DNA of 64,000 nucleotides from positions 1,113,001 to 1,177,000 of the forward strand of contig NZ_QUQO01000001.1 of the NCBI RefSeq assembly GCF_003399445.1, written 5' to 3'. The stretch's first letter is position 1. The number at the start of each line of letters is the position of its first letter. Both the position numbers and the translations under genes were made by a program. The notes beneath the pieces were generated by a model that saw only the letters and a program-made list of their open reading frames with translations, had not been told where the DNA came from and did not search any database. The DNA comes from Parvularcula marina (GTDB taxonomy: Bacteria; Pseudomonadota; Alphaproteobacteria; Caulobacterales; Parvularculaceae). This document shows, one piece after another, positions 35,241 through 44,719 of this stretch.

Positions 35241-36227
35241 ATGACCATCGCGGTGACAGGCGCCACGGGATATCTAGGCACGCATATGCTCCTGTGTCTG
35301 ATGGATCGGGGTGAGGATGCCATCGGCTTTGCCGCCGAGGGTGAGCTGCCGCCTGCGCTCGCCGGAAAGGTAACGCTGGAGACTGTCGCGCTGGATGATT
35401 CGGCAACTCTCTCTGCGAAATTCTCCGAGCACCGGATCACAGGGATCATCCATTTTGCCGGCGACGGCACGATCCCCGCTTCGCTGATCGACCCGCTCAA
35501 GGAATATGAGCGCACGCTGGTCGCGACCCTCACCATGCTGCGCGCGGCGTCCAACGCTCGCTGCGAGCATGTGGTATTTTCATCGACCGCCTCCGTATAC
35601 GGCGTGCCTGACCGGATGCCGATCCGCGAAGAGACCCCGCTCAATTCGATCTCGCCCTATGGCGCGGCGATGGCGATGGCTGAGCGGATCGTCACCGATT
35701 CCTGCCGCCCCGCCTGTCTGTCGACCGCGATCCTGCGTTACTTCAACGTGGCCGGCGCCGACCCCAAGCTGCGCGCCGGGGAAGCGGGCCATCCGCGCCA
35801 TCTGATCAAGGCCGCCGCCCAGATTGCAACCGGCATCCTTGATGAGCCGCTCAAGATTTATGGCGATGATTACGACACGCCGGACGGCACGGCGATCCGC
35901 GACTATATCCATGTCAGCGACATGGCCGAGGCCCATGCGGCGGCGCTTGATCACCTTGTGCGCGGCGGCGATCCGGTCATCCTCAATTGCGGCTATGGCG
36001 AGGGAGTGTCCGTGCGCGATGTGATCGAAGCGGTCCAGCGCGTCTCGGGTGAGAAACTCGACACCATGGCCAGCCCCCGCCGTCCGGGCGATCCACCGAT
36101 CCTGATCGCCGATACGGCTGCGATCCGCAGCGTGCTCGGCTGGAGCCCGCGCTATGACGATATCGACCAGATCGTGCGTACAGCGATCGAATGGGAGAAG
36201 AAGGACGGAGGCCTCGCGCCCCAGTGA
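35241..36227 (+). CDS. UDP-glucose 4-epimerase-like protein lacking the catalytic lysine
   Basis: 328 aa, full-length extended SDR. NAD-binding GATGYLGTH is at 7-15, FSSTASVYG holds the catalytic Ser/Thr region, and the C-terminal block GDDYDTPDGTAIRDYIHVSDMAEAH is classic GalE. However the YxxxK pair reads YGAAM (Tyr140, Met144), and the region usually read YYDNN is YERTL. Either catalysis is altered or lost, or it uses another base. It is followed by an overlapping VanZ-like gene and kdsB, in an envelope-sugar unit. Confidence 0.8.
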   Translation: MTIAVTGATGYLGTHMLLCLMDRGEDAIGFAAEGELPPALAGKVTLETVALDDSATLSAKFSEHRITGIIHFAGDGTIPASLIDPLKEYERTLVATLTMLRAASNARCEHVVFSSTASVYGVPDRMPIREETPLNSISPYGAAMAMAERIVTDSCRPACLSTAILRYFNVAGADPKLRAGEAGHPRHLIKAAAQIATGILDEPLKIYGDDYDTPDGTAIRDYIHVSDMAEAHAAALDHLVRGGDPVILNCGYGEGVSVRDVIEAVQRVSGEKLDTMASPRRPGDPPILIADTAAIRSVLGWSPRYDDIDQIVRTAIEWEKKDGGLAPQ

Positions 36228-36643
36228 GAATCTCATTGCGTTCGATTGCCCGAGTGATGGCGGTCAGTTTCGCCGTGCTCATCACCATTCTCAGCCTGAC
36301 ACCGGAAACCGAAGATCTCGACGGCGCCACTGACATGTTCGGCTGGGTCATGGATTTGATCTTCGGGCATCCTGAAATGGGCGACAAGCTGGCGCATTTC
36401 ACCGCCTATGGCGCCCTCGCGGTGACAGCGGCCATCGGCTTTGCCCAGAGCGCGCGCGGAATTTTCGCCGTATTCGTTGCGACTTTTCTCTTCGGTACGC
36501 TGATGGAGTTCGGGCAAGGCTTTATCAGCGAGCGGGAGACGGACAGCCTCGACCTTATCGCCAATTTGGGAGGACTTGCCGCCGGTATCGTCGCAGGCGC
36601 CCTGCTCGGTCGCTATCTTCCCAACGATGGACACCCCGCATGA
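36224..36643 (+). CDS. VanZ-like membrane protein
   Basis: 139 aa from a GTG that overlaps the epimerase stop (GTGA). It has about four membrane helices and the VanZ signature GDKLAHFTAYGALAVTAAIGF, then GTLMEFGQGFISERETDSLDLIANLGG. Function in gram-negatives is unknown. The stop overlaps the kdsB start (ATGA). The GTG is preferred to an ATG 33 bases upstream because of the coupling. Confidence 0.8.
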   Translation: MRISLRSIARVMAVSFAVLITILSLTPETEDLDGATDMFGWVMDLIFGHPEMGDKLAHFTAYGALAVTAAIGFAQSARGIFAVFVATFLFGTLMEFGQGFISERETDSLDLIANLGGLAAGIVAGALLGRYLPNDGHPA

Positions 36644-37389
36644 CCCGCGCCCTGATCGTTATTCCCGCCCGCTATGCATCAAGCCGCTTGCCCGGCAAGC
36701 CATTGCTCGCCGAAACCGGCAAACCGCTCATTCAGCATACGGTTGAGCAGGCGATGAAAGTCAATGGCGTAGAGGTCGTCGTTGCGACCGATGATGAGCG
36801 GATCATCGAGGCTGTGAACGCCTTTGGCGGCAATGCCGTGATGACTGACCCCGCCCATCAAAGCGGTACGGACCGGGTCGCCGAAGCCGCGCGCGGTCAT
36901 GATGCAGAGATTATCGTCAATGTGCAGGGCGATGAGCCGGAGATTGACCCGGAGGTCATATCCCTCCTCATTGAAACCCACGCAGCGGCGCAAACCTCAA
37001 CACGCCCGGCCTTTACCTCAACTCTTGTCTGTCCGTTCCCGGAGGATACAGACCCAGCAGGGCCTAATGCGGTGAAAGCTGTCCTTTCGGCGCCAGATGA
37101 TTCAGGGGTCCGCTCGGCGCTTTATTTCTCGCGCAGTCTCATCCCCTACCCTCGGTCGGGCGAGGCACGGCCCTTCCTGCATCTGGGGCTCTACGCCTTC
37201 ACCAAAGAGAGCCTTCAGGCCTTCCCCACCCTTTCCCGCACACCGCTAGAGCAGACCGAAAGCCTCGAGCAATTGCGCATCCTTGAGCATGGCCACCGCA
37301 TTGCCTGCGGTGTGGTCCGGGAGGCCGCCCCCGGTATTGATACGCCTGAGGATTATGCCGGGTTCGTCAAGCGGCAGGCCGCTCTCTAG
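36640..37389 (+). CDS. kdsB: 3-deoxy-manno-octulosonate cytidylyltransferase KdsB
   Basis: 249 aa. Motifs are VIPARYASSRLPGKPL (nucleotide-binding), ATDDERI, MTDPAHQSGTDRVAEAA, VNVQGDEPEIDPEVI, and EQTESLEQLRILEHGHRIA near the C-terminus. It activates KDO as CMP-KDO for lipopolysaccharide inner core synthesis in the cytoplasm. It is coupled to the VanZ-like gene and ends in a 4-base overlap with the convergent GT39 gene. Confidence 0.96.
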   Translation: MTRALIVIPARYASSRLPGKPLLAETGKPLIQHTVEQAMKVNGVEVVVATDDERIIEAVNAFGGNAVMTDPAHQSGTDRVAEAARGHDAEIIVNVQGDEPEIDPEVISLLIETHAAAQTSTRPAFTSTLVCPFPEDTDPAGPNAVKAVLSAPDDSGVRSALYFSRSLIPYPRSGEARPFLHLGLYAFTKESLQAFPTLSRTPLEQTESLEQLRILEHGHRIACGVVREAAPGIDTPEDYAGFVKRQAAL

Positions 37390-38930
37390 CTTCGGCCGTG
37401 ACACCCGCCGAGGGAGTCAGGGTCATATCCCGTCACTTCGAAAAGCTCGATTGTCCGCTCCGGACGGCCCCGGCGTTCATCATGCAGGTCGATGAAATTC
37501 GTTCCGACCAGATCGATTGTTTCGAAACGCCCCACATACCAGCAGAAGCCGACAGCCCATGGCCGCAGGAGGATGTAGTTTCCGTCCGTCTTCGGCTCAA
37601 AAGCAAAGACATATTCGTAAGTGTTGTCCGGGCGATTATTGAGGTCCGCGACCATCATCGGCGGGTGGTCCTTGCCGCGCCATTCCCAGTTGAGGTGCGC
37701 GGCAAACTCCCGTTCATCCGTGATCACCGCATCATAACCCTGCACGCTTTGAAGAAGCTCTGCCCCTTGTTGCTCCCAGCCACGCAGGCGCTTGACGGAT
37801 TTTGACATGCCCATCGCATCTGCGAGACTGAAATTGAGAAGCACGGCAGTGAAGAAAAGCCCGATCACCACATGAAGGCCGAGCGAGCTGCGTAAGACCC
37901 AAACGCCTTTGCCGCCCTCGCGGCGCAGGAACCATGCCGGCAGCAGCACCGTCATCGCAGGATAGGCTGCCATCGCCCAGTTGGCATGGGCGCGTGACAG
38001 GAACGCCTGCACACAGATGATGATCAGCGGAGGCAGAATAAAGGAGAGAAGGAAGAGATCCCGCCCCTTGCCATCGAGGAGCAGCCGCCGACGCAGGGTG
38101 AAAAGCCCGAACAGGAACGCGCCAAAAATGATCGGGCCAGCCACCCCGAATTGCCCGGCTACAAAATCAAGCAGCTCGTCGGGATGGGCGAGTTGCCCTG
38201 ACCAATTGGCGTTATCTGCCGTGTGGCTGAGGGTCTGAAGCCCGTTCGCAAAATTCCACCAGATATTGGGCGCGAAGATCACTGCCGCCACGAGCAGCGC
38301 CAGCGCGATCTTCCCCGGACGGAAGGTCCGTCTTGCATAGGGCGAGAGCACCAGCGCGATGACCCAGCCTAGCGGGAAATAGATCATCGCATATTTGGAA
38401 AGGAACCCCATCCCGATCGCCGCACCAAGACCAACCGCCCACCATGTGCCCTGCTCCTTCGGTGTCTCGGCCAGACCGACGAGGCAGAAGAGAGCTGCAC
38501 TCCAGCAGAGGAGCAGCGGCACATCGGTTGTAATCATCGTGCTGCCCAGCATGATCGCAGGCAGGAAGAGCCAGAGCATCGCGGCCCAGATCGCGACCCG
38601 GTCACCATAGAGCTTGCGCCCCACCCCGTAGAGACAGAGCGCCATGGCGCCGATCATCAGGGGGCTGAGGAACCGGACGGCCCAGACATGATCGCCGAAA
38701 AGCCCTGTCGTCAGGGCAATCGACCAGGCGATCACCGGCGGCTTTGAGTAATAGCCCCAGTCGAGCTCCTGCCCCCAGAACCAGTATTGTGCCTCATCAG
38801 GTCCAAGGCTCGTCTGGTAGAGAAACAACAAGACAAGGCGCAGGAATGTGACCGCACCGACAGCGATGAGCACGGTCAGGGTCGGCCTGTCTTCCATGAC
38901 GGCAAGGGCTTTACGGATATTCTCGATCAT
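37386..38930 (-). CDS. Glycosyltransferase family 39 (ArnT-like) membrane protein
   Basis: 514 aa with many membrane helices. The GT39 N-terminal loop signature is SLGPDEAQYWFWGQELDWGYYSKPPVIAW, which carries the catalytic acidic residue after helix 1. It transfers sugars from polyprenyl phosphates to lipid A or other acceptors at the periplasmic face. Translationally coupled (ATGA) to the second GT39 gene upstream. Confidence 0.88.
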   Translation of the reverse strand: MIENIRKALAVMEDRPTLTVLIAVGAVTFLRLVLLFLYQTSLGPDEAQYWFWGQELDWGYYSKPPVIAWSIALTTGLFGDHVWAVRFLSPLMIGAMALCLYGVGRKLYGDRVAIWAAMLWLFLPAIMLGSTMITTDVPLLLCWSAALFCLVGLAETPKEQGTWWAVGLGAAIGMGFLSKYAMIYFPLGWVIALVLSPYARRTFRPGKIALALLVAAVIFAPNIWWNFANGLQTLSHTADNANWSGQLAHPDELLDFVAGQFGVAGPIIFGAFLFGLFTLRRRLLLDGKGRDLFLLSFILPPLIIICVQAFLSRAHANWAMAAYPAMTVLLPAWFLRREGGKGVWVLRSSLGLHVVIGLFFTAVLLNFSLADAMGMSKSVKRLRGWEQQGAELLQSVQGYDAVITDEREFAAHLNWEWRGKDHPPMMVADLNNRPDNTYEYVFAFEPKTDGNYILLRPWAVGFCWYVGRFETIDLVGTNFIDLHDERRGRPERTIELFEVTGYDPDSLGGCHGRS

Positions 38931-40597
38931 GGGGCAGACAGACGGAAAAGAGTGAGCCGGATGTTCCGGTTTTTCGAATAGTTGAAGCCTTCAATGCTCG
39001 CGATGCGAACGGGCATCCGGCCTTCGGGGAAAGAGGAAAGGAAGGCAAGCTCGTCCCGTTCTTCAACGACGATGGCGCGGTTGGGGGCAGTGGTCAGCCA
39101 CAAGGCGCCCTCTTTGGGGCGCAGCAGTTTCGTCTGTGTCCCGAGCGTGAAGACGGCCGAAGGTTCGGAATAGCCAACCAGCGCGATGGGCCCTGTATTA
39201 TCCTTGAGCGGATGGGCCTCATGCGCATCGAGCATTTTGGCCAGTGCGGGTGTCATGGCGAGCCGGTCGAGGGTCGGCAGCACGCCTTCGAAAGTCCCCC
39301 ACGCAAACAGGGCGCTGGCGGCGATGGCGGCGGCCAGTGCCGGGCCGCTCCGCTTGATGATGGCGAGCACGCTCGCGCCGAGACAGACAACGCAGATCAG
39401 TGCCGCCCCCAGATAGTGCCAGATCGTCAGCCCCGCCGTGGAGAAATGATTGGCAAGGATGAGGATCGCTGCCACCGAGCCGAGCCCGATGATCGCATAG
39501 ATCACCGCGCCCGCAGCCCTCAGTCCACGGTATTTTACCTCCGGCACGGTCGCGATCAGCTGCCCGCAGATCAGCGCCAGCGCCGGGTAAAGCACCATCG
39601 GGTAATGCGGCAGCTTGGTTTGCGAGATTTCGAACAGGAGCCACATCGGCACCAGCCACGCAAAGCAGAAAAAGAACGGCCCCTCCTTCCACCGTTCGCC
39701 CGCATGACGCCCTGCAGCAAGAATGAACAGAGCCGCCGGCCAGAACATCCCCCAGAAGAGAAGGAAATGCGCGCCCGCCGGGGCGGCATGGCTTTCCTGC
39801 GGCTCGGAAACCTTGCTCAGCATGTCGATCCCGACCGCCTCGGCGAAGAATCGCCCCTCGGTCGCAATGCCAATGGCAATCGCCCAGGGCGCAATCATCG
39901 CCAGCAGGAGGAGCACACCCGACACCGGCTTGAGATGCCGGATGAAGGCCCACCAGTCTTTTCGCTCAAGCTGGAAGATTGCGATCCCGGCCAGCGTGAA
40001 GAGCGCCACCGCCGGCGCAATTGGACCCTTGATCAGGATACCTGCGCCCATCGCTGCCCAAAATCCGAGCGCGATCCTATACTGCGCCTTGCCCATCTCA
40101 CTTGTCAGCATCCAGGCCAGTGCCGCCTGCATTCCGCAGACGCATGCGAGGAGGACTGCATCGGTCTTGGCGATTGACGCCTCCCCCATCACGACGGGCG
40201 CGGCGGCCAAAAGCAGCCCCGCGGCAAGTCCCGGCCTTCGCCCGAAGAGCGCGCAGCCCGCTATATAAGTGAAGATCGAGGCGAGCATCGCGCCGAGCAG
40301 GCTCGGCAACCGGTAAGCCCAGAGCGGCCGGTCCTCGACATCGGCAAAAGTCAGGACCGAGCCCGCCTGCAGCCAGTAAATTCCGACAGGCTTTTTATTG
40401 CGCTCCTCATCCTGAAAACGGATGCGGACATAATCGCCAGTCTCGATCATCTGTGTCGTGGCCTGAACGAAGCGGCTTTCATCGCGGTCGAGCGGCGGCA
40501 CGGTCATCAGGCCAGACAGGCCCGCGACCAGCGCAAACAGCGCGATCAGAACGATGTGCCCACCGCTGGGGGCCTTGCGCGACCCGCTGATGATCAT
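38927..40597 (-). CDS. Glycosyltransferase family 39 (ArnT/PMT-like) membrane protein
   Basis: 556 aa, about 12 membrane helices. The first periplasmic loop reads PPLDRDESRFVQATTQMIETGDYVRIRFQDEERNKKPVGIYWLQ, the diagnostic ArnT/PMT block with the catalytic DE. It likely modifies lipid A or an envelope glycan using an undecaprenyl-phosphate sugar. It heads a two-gene GT39 operon; an ArnC-like GT2 lies just beyond on the opposite strand. Confidence 0.9.
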   Translation of the reverse strand: MIISGSRKAPSGGHIVLIALFALVAGLSGLMTVPPLDRDESRFVQATTQMIETGDYVRIRFQDEERNKKPVGIYWLQAGSVLTFADVEDRPLWAYRLPSLLGAMLASIFTYIAGCALFGRRPGLAAGLLLAAAPVVMGEASIAKTDAVLLACVCGMQAALAWMLTSEMGKAQYRIALGFWAAMGAGILIKGPIAPAVALFTLAGIAIFQLERKDWWAFIRHLKPVSGVLLLLAMIAPWAIAIGIATEGRFFAEAVGIDMLSKVSEPQESHAAPAGAHFLLFWGMFWPAALFILAAGRHAGERWKEGPFFFCFAWLVPMWLLFEISQTKLPHYPMVLYPALALICGQLIATVPEVKYRGLRAAGAVIYAIIGLGSVAAILILANHFSTAGLTIWHYLGAALICVVCLGASVLAIIKRSGPALAAAIAASALFAWGTFEGVLPTLDRLAMTPALAKMLDAHEAHPLKDNTGPIALVGYSEPSAVFTLGTQTKLLRPKEGALWLTTAPNRAIVVEERDELAFLSSFPEGRMPVRIASIEGFNYSKNRNIRLTLFRLSAP

Positions 40598-40742
40598 TCG
40601 TTCGTCATCCTACGCCTCAGGTCCGGCCTCCCTAGCCATTCCCGCCCACAATGGCGAGGGCCGCGCAAAAGATGTGGCAAAAGGATCATTTCACGTGGAC
40701 CCGGACTGGCATCATTGAATGGAGCGTGCTCTAGAGCCCGCC

Positions 40743-41516
40743 ATGTCAAATACGCCTGCCTCTATCTTTGCCTTCGACAGATCCAGTGACGATGCGATCG
40801 AGCTGTCGGTTGTCGCGCCAATGTATAATGAAGAAGGCGGCGCCGAGATCCTTGTGCGCGAGATCGCCGAAGCGCTGGCTGGCCGGTCATTTGAAATCAT
40901 CATGGTCGATGATGCCTCGACTGACGGAACCAGGGCTGTCCTCAAATCCCTCAAGGACGAGATCCCTCAATTGCGCGTCCTTTGCCACGCAAAGAATTCA
41001 GGCCAGAGCCGTGCGGTCCGCACAGGCATTTTGGCCGCCAAGGCGCCGATCATCGCGACACTCGATGGCGATGGTCAAAATGTGCCGGGCGATATTCCAA
41101 AGCTTTTCGACATCCTGACCCGTCCAGACGCGCCCCAGCTCCTCGCTATGGTCGGTGGCGAGCGCCAGAAGCGTCAGGACAGCGCGGCCAAAAAGCGCGC
41201 TTCCAAATATGCCAACCAGATCCGAAAATGGGTCCTCAAAGACGAAGCGAACGACACGGGCTGCGGGCTTAAAGTCTTCTGGCGACAGGCTTTTTTACGC
41301 CTGCCCTATTTCGATCACCTGCACCGCTACATCCCGGCTCTCATGGTCCGAGAGGGCTTTTTGACCGAATTTGTGTCGGTCGCTCATCGGCCCAGAGAAC
41401 ACGGTCAGTCAAAATATACGAATTTTGGTCGCGCAGCAGTGGCCGTCCGGGATCTTTTTGGCGTATCGTGGCTTATCGCACGGTCCCGGCACCCGCATGA
41501 GATCGAAGAGTTATAG
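40743..41516 (+). CDS. Glycosyltransferase family 2 (dolichyl/undecaprenyl-phosphate transferase-like)
   Basis: 257 aa from ATG 40743 (an upstream ATG at 40719 is possible; neither has a strong ribosome site). GT2 features are LSVVAPMYNEEGGAE, IIMVDDASTDGT, ARAVRTGILAAKAPIIATLDGDGQNVPGD and TGCGLKVFWRQAFLRLP. The group includes ArnC and dolichol-phosphate mannose synthase, which charge polyprenyl phosphate for GT39 enzymes, matching its neighbours. It is followed 11 bases later by a 4-TM protein. Confidence 0.85.
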   Translation: MSNTPASIFAFDRSSDDAIELSVVAPMYNEEGGAEILVREIAEALAGRSFEIIMVDDASTDGTRAVLKSLKDEIPQLRVLCHAKNSGQSRAVRTGILAAKAPIIATLDGDGQNVPGDIPKLFDILTRPDAPQLLAMVGGERQKRQDSAAKKRASKYANQIRKWVLKDEANDTGCGLKVFWRQAFLRLPYFDHLHRYIPALMVREGFLTEFVSVAHRPREHGQSKYTNFGRAAVAVRDLFGVSWLIARSRHPHEIEEL

Positions 41517-41527
41517 GGGGAAATTCT

Positions 41528-42001
41528 ATGGCAAATCCGCGGGTAGCACCGATTCCAGGTCTGGGATACGATGACGAGGAACTTCAGCGAGGAAAGTCGT
41601 CCATGTTCTCCATGATACCGTTGCTGGCGCTCAGCCTGATTATTTACGCTGTTGCCAATGTCCTTGATGGGGAAACCTTGTGGACGACGCAGGAGCTGTT
41701 CACCTTGGCGATGCCGGCCGGCAATGACTGGCTGGTCACCTTTGGCGATGCCTTCATCATTTTCTCAATGCTGCTTTTGTTCATCGAGCTGCTTCGCGCG
41801 ACGAGCACCGGGACGGACAGCATCGTCAACCACTTCCTCTCCGCGATCCTTATGGTCGCCAATGTGCTGCTGTTCGTCATGGTCTCGAGCTTCGGGAACT
41901 CGGTCTTCTTCATCTATATGGCGATGACCTTCCTCGACTTCATGGCTGGCTTCATCATCACGACGAAAGCCTCTCGCCGCGACTTCGGCGTCGCCGCCTA
42001 G
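41528..42001 (+). CDS. Small 4-TM membrane protein, unknown function
   Basis: 157 aa. A cytoplasmic N-terminus (about 1-24) is followed by four hydrophobic helices (about 27-45, 68-87, 100-118, 121-142). GGGGG lies a few bases before the ATG. It follows the GT2 gene closely, so a role in polyprenyl-linked sugar handling, as with GtrA-type flippases, is possible. The sequence does not clearly match GtrA, so no family is claimed. Confidence 0.7.
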   Translation: MANPRVAPIPGLGYDDEELQRGKSSMFSMIPLLALSLIIYAVANVLDGETLWTTQELFTLAMPAGNDWLVTFGDAFIIFSMLLLFIELLRATSTGTDSIVNHFLSAILMVANVLLFVMVSSFGNSVFFIYMAMTFLDFMAGFIITTKASRRDFGVAA

Positions 42002-42151
42002 CGCAATTCCTCTCAGCTGGCCTGTTCGGTTTCCGGACAGGCGGCTGAAAAACGTCAGTAATTCAGCGTTCCTTTACGCCCTGTCCCTATGGTGCTGGGG
42101 ATAACTCGTGCCGTTTCCGGCGCGGGATGGGCCACAGGATAAGAACAGCGG

Positions 42152-43834
42152 ATGACTGCGCAGACACATTTTGCCAGCGAGACAGTCGGTCTCGCCCTCG
42201 AAGCGACCGGCCAGACCATGTTTGAATATGATCCGTCGACAGGCGATCTTGCCTGGGCAGATCTCAGCGCGGCCCGTTCGGTTTTCGGTTTCGAAGAGAA
42301 TGTTAGCGCTCCCGGCATGTCCGAGCTGCTCTCCATGCTTGGCGATGAACACCTCGTCCAGCGTGAGCGCGCCGTTGAAACGGCCCGCGCGGAGAAAAGC
42401 GCCTACACGATTGAATACGCGCTCGGTGATGAGGCCGAGGGTCCTTGGGTCGAGGAGCGCGGCACCTGGCTGCCGCATGGCGGCACCGACAAGCTGATTG
42501 CCATGGTCCGCCGGATCGATGAGCAAAAGCGCCGCGAGAAAAACCTCAGCTATCTTGCTTCATACGACGAGCTGACCGGCCAGTTGAACCGTATGCGGTT
42601 CATCGAAATTCTCGAAGAGACAATGCGCGGTGTCAAAACCGGCACGCGGCACGACGCCCTCTTCTTTGCGGGCATCGACGATGTCGGCACGATCAACAAC
42701 GATTTCGGCATCGACGTTGCCGATCAGGTGATTGTCGAAGTCGCGCAGCGGATTGACCGTGCGCTTGGCAATGGCGGCATTTTTGGCCGTGTCGCCGGAA
42801 CCAAATTCGGCATCCTCGTTCATGAGGGGTCGCCGGACACGGTTCTGAAAACCGCGCGCAACATCATGAATGCCATGAGGGAGAGCATCGTTCTCACACA
42901 AGCCGGCGGCATTGGCGTCTCGGTATGTATCGGAGCAACCTATCTGACCAAAGAGTCTGGCTCGGCAGCGCAGGCGCTCTCTTGCGCAGAAGCTGCTTTC
43001 GATCAGGCCCGCCGTCAGGGCGCATCGAGCTTCCAGCTTTTCCGTGAGGACACGGATCTTGCCAGCCAGCGCCGCAAGAATAACGAGATGTCTGACGTCA
43101 TCCTGCGGGCCCTGAACGACCGCCGGATCTATCTGGCCTATCAGCCGATCGTTACAGACATCACCAGCGAAGTGACGAAATATGAGTGCCTCATCCGCAT
43201 GCGTGATGAGAATGGATCGGAAGTTCCAGCCCCGTCATTCATTCCGGCGGCCGAGCGTCTTGGCCTTGTACATTTGCTGGATCGCCGCGTGCTTGAGCTG
43301 GCGACAAAGGATCTGGCGCAAAACCCGGATATTGCCCTCAATGTGAACCTGTCCTGGGAGACAGTGCGCGATCCGGTCTGGGCAGAGGGCTACCTCTCCC
43401 ACCTGCGCGCAAATGCTCGGGTTTGTGATCGGCTCACCATCGAGCTGACCGAGACCCAGATGGTCGATGCCATCGAATCCTCAAGAGAATTCGTTGCCGC
43501 CATCAAATCCTTCGGCTGTAAATTCGCGATCGATGATTTCGGCGCGGGCTACACCTCGTTCCGTAACCTCAAGGCACTCGACATCGATGTCCTGAAGATT
43601 GACGGCTCGTTCGTGTCGGGTGTCTCGACGTCGCGCGAGAACCAGCTCTTCGTCCGTACCCTGCTCGACCTTGCCCGTAATTTCGGGATGAAGACCGTCG
43701 CTGAATGGGTCGATGACGAAAATGACGCCCAGCTCTTGAAAGCGCTCGGCGTCGATTATCTGCAGGGCTATTATATCGGCAAGCCCGCTCCTCTTCCCCG
43801 CGCGGAAGGCGAGGAAGAGCGTCTGGCGGTTTAG
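42152..43834 (+). CDS. PAS-GGDEF-EAL cyclic-di-GMP protein with degenerate GGDEF
   Basis: 560 aa. An N-terminal PAS-like region (about 12-125) precedes a GGDEF domain (about 132-300) whose active-site GGDEF is AGTKF (215-219), so cyclase activity is unlikely. The EAL domain (about 312-545) keeps Glu345 (in ECL), Asn399, Glu434, Asp461-Asp462 and Lys482, with AEGVE replaced by AEWVD (518-522). It is probably a c-di-GMP phosphodiesterase or sensor. It converges on EF-P. Confidence 0.88.
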   Translation: MTAQTHFASETVGLALEATGQTMFEYDPSTGDLAWADLSAARSVFGFEENVSAPGMSELLSMLGDEHLVQRERAVETARAEKSAYTIEYALGDEAEGPWVEERGTWLPHGGTDKLIAMVRRIDEQKRREKNLSYLASYDELTGQLNRMRFIEILEETMRGVKTGTRHDALFFAGIDDVGTINNDFGIDVADQVIVEVAQRIDRALGNGGIFGRVAGTKFGILVHEGSPDTVLKTARNIMNAMRESIVLTQAGGIGVSVCIGATYLTKESGSAAQALSCAEAAFDQARRQGASSFQLFREDTDLASQRRKNNEMSDVILRALNDRRIYLAYQPIVTDITSEVTKYECLIRMRDENGSEVPAPSFIPAAERLGLVHLLDRRVLELATKDLAQNPDIALNVNLSWETVRDPVWAEGYLSHLRANARVCDRLTIELTETQMVDAIESSREFVAAIKSFGCKFAIDDFGAGYTSFRNLKALDIDVLKIDGSFVSGVSTSRENQLFVRTLLDLARNFGMKTVAEWVDDENDAQLLKALGVDYLQGYYIGKPAPLPRAEGEEERLAV

Positions 43835-44394
43835 TCCGCCCGCTTCACATATTCGAGCGTCTCGGTATTGACGACGATCTTCACGTTGCCGCTGATATGC
43901 GGCGGCACCATCACACGCAGGCCATTCTCAAGCACAGCCGGCTTGTAGGAGCTTGAAGCCGTCTGACCTTTGACCGTCGGCTCGGTCTCGGCAATTTCCA
44001 GCACGACCTGTTCCGGCAGGCTGACCCCGATCGGGCGGCCCTCGAAACTCTCGACCGTGACATTCATGCCGTCCTGCAGGAAAGCGGCCTGGTCCCCGAG
44101 AAGATCCGCAGGGATGCTCACCTGGTCATAGGTCTCTGTGTCCATGAAGACGTGCTGTTCGCCCTCTGCATAAAGATAGCTGAAGTCTTTCTGCTCAAGG
44201 CGGACACGCTCAACTGTTTCAGATGAACGGAAGCGCTCATTCAGCTTGCGCCCGTCGATCAGGTTTTTCAGTTCGACCTGCGCATAGGCTGGCCCCTTGC
44301 CCGGCTTGACCGCGTCGACCTTGACGGCCTTCCACAAAGAGTCCTGGTGCTGAATAACATTACCCGGACGAATTTCATTACCGTTCAGTTTCAT
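43831..44394 (-). CDS. efp: Translation elongation factor P
   Basis: 187 aa from the chosen start. The N-terminal KOW-like domain holds the modified lysine loop PGKGPA (Lys33). [10 protein letters not shown] and [18 protein letters not shown] belong to domain 2, and [30 protein letters not shown] to the C-terminus. It rescues ribosomes at polyproline stretches. An upstream in-frame start (44502) would add 36 unlike residues and is rejected. It ends with a 4-base overlap with the EAL gene. Confidence 0.97.
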   Translation of the reverse strand: MKLNGNEIRPGNVIQHQDSLWKAVKVDAVKPGKGPAYAQVELKNLIDGRKLNERFRSSETVERVRLEQKDFSYLYAEGEQHVFMDTETYDQVSIPADLLGDQAAFLQDGMNVTVESFEGRPIGVSLPEQVVLEIAETEPTVKGQTASSSYKPAVLENGLRVMVPPHISGNVKIVVNTETLEYVKRAD

Positions 44395-44560
44395 AGGGGA
44401 ACTCGTGCGCCTTGCGTTGAGATAAATTGAATATTCGCGCGCCTCTACCGGCTGCCGGTGACGACGGCAAGAACCTGAAAAGGCTATATTTGCTCGAAGC
44501 AATCATGCTGCGCCGCAGCAACTATTTCTCTTGTGTCAGTTCAGTGACTATGAAATAGAG

Positions 44561-44695
44561 ATGGGGAAGAGCCACTCGTCAGAAGCGGCCAGGGACGAAA
44601 CGGCCCAATCCCAACAAGAGCGAACAACGCTCGGTCCGTTGAACCATAATACCCCATTACTCGGACACCGCGCTCGGTAGCGCGGTGTCTTTCTA
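44561..44695 (+). ncRNA. Candidate structured small RNA with its own terminator
   Basis: Nested stems can be drawn by eye: ATGGGG (44561-44566)/CCCCAT (44652-44657), AACGGCC (44599-44605)/GG-T-CCGTT (44633-44640), and GAGCG/CGCTC (44618-44632, loop AACAA). They are followed by a perfect 11-bp terminator hairpin, GACACCGCGCT/AGCGCGGTGTC (44664-44689), with a T-rich tail. The -10-like TATGAA at 44549 would place the start near 44561. Neighbours efp and yebC are on the other strand, so the terminator belongs to neither. It does not match SRP RNA or tmRNA. Confidence 0.5.
44664..44695 (+). terminator. Intrinsic terminator of the candidate small RNA
   Basis: Perfect 11-bp GC-rich stem with loop CGGT, then TTTCTATAT. 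On the minus strand no T-run follows, so it works for rightward transcription only. Confidence 0.75.
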
Positions 44696-44719
44696 TATAG
44701 GGCTTGGTTTTACTGGGCG

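Noticed and set aside
39212-40177. A 321-codon plus-strand open frame opposite the ArnT-like gene
   Set aside because: Antisense shadow, rich in Arg/Pro/His as expected from reading GC-rich sequence in the wrong frame.
42020-42042. GCCTGTTCGG/CCGGACAGGC hairpin after the 4-TM protein as a terminator
   Set aside because: A strong stem with one G-T pair, but no T-run follows in either direction.
44561-44695. Structured RNA as SRP (4.5S) RNA or tmRNA
   Set aside because: It lacks the GGAAGcaGC-type SRP tetraloop region and any tag reading frame or tRNA-like ends; kept only as an unassigned candidate.
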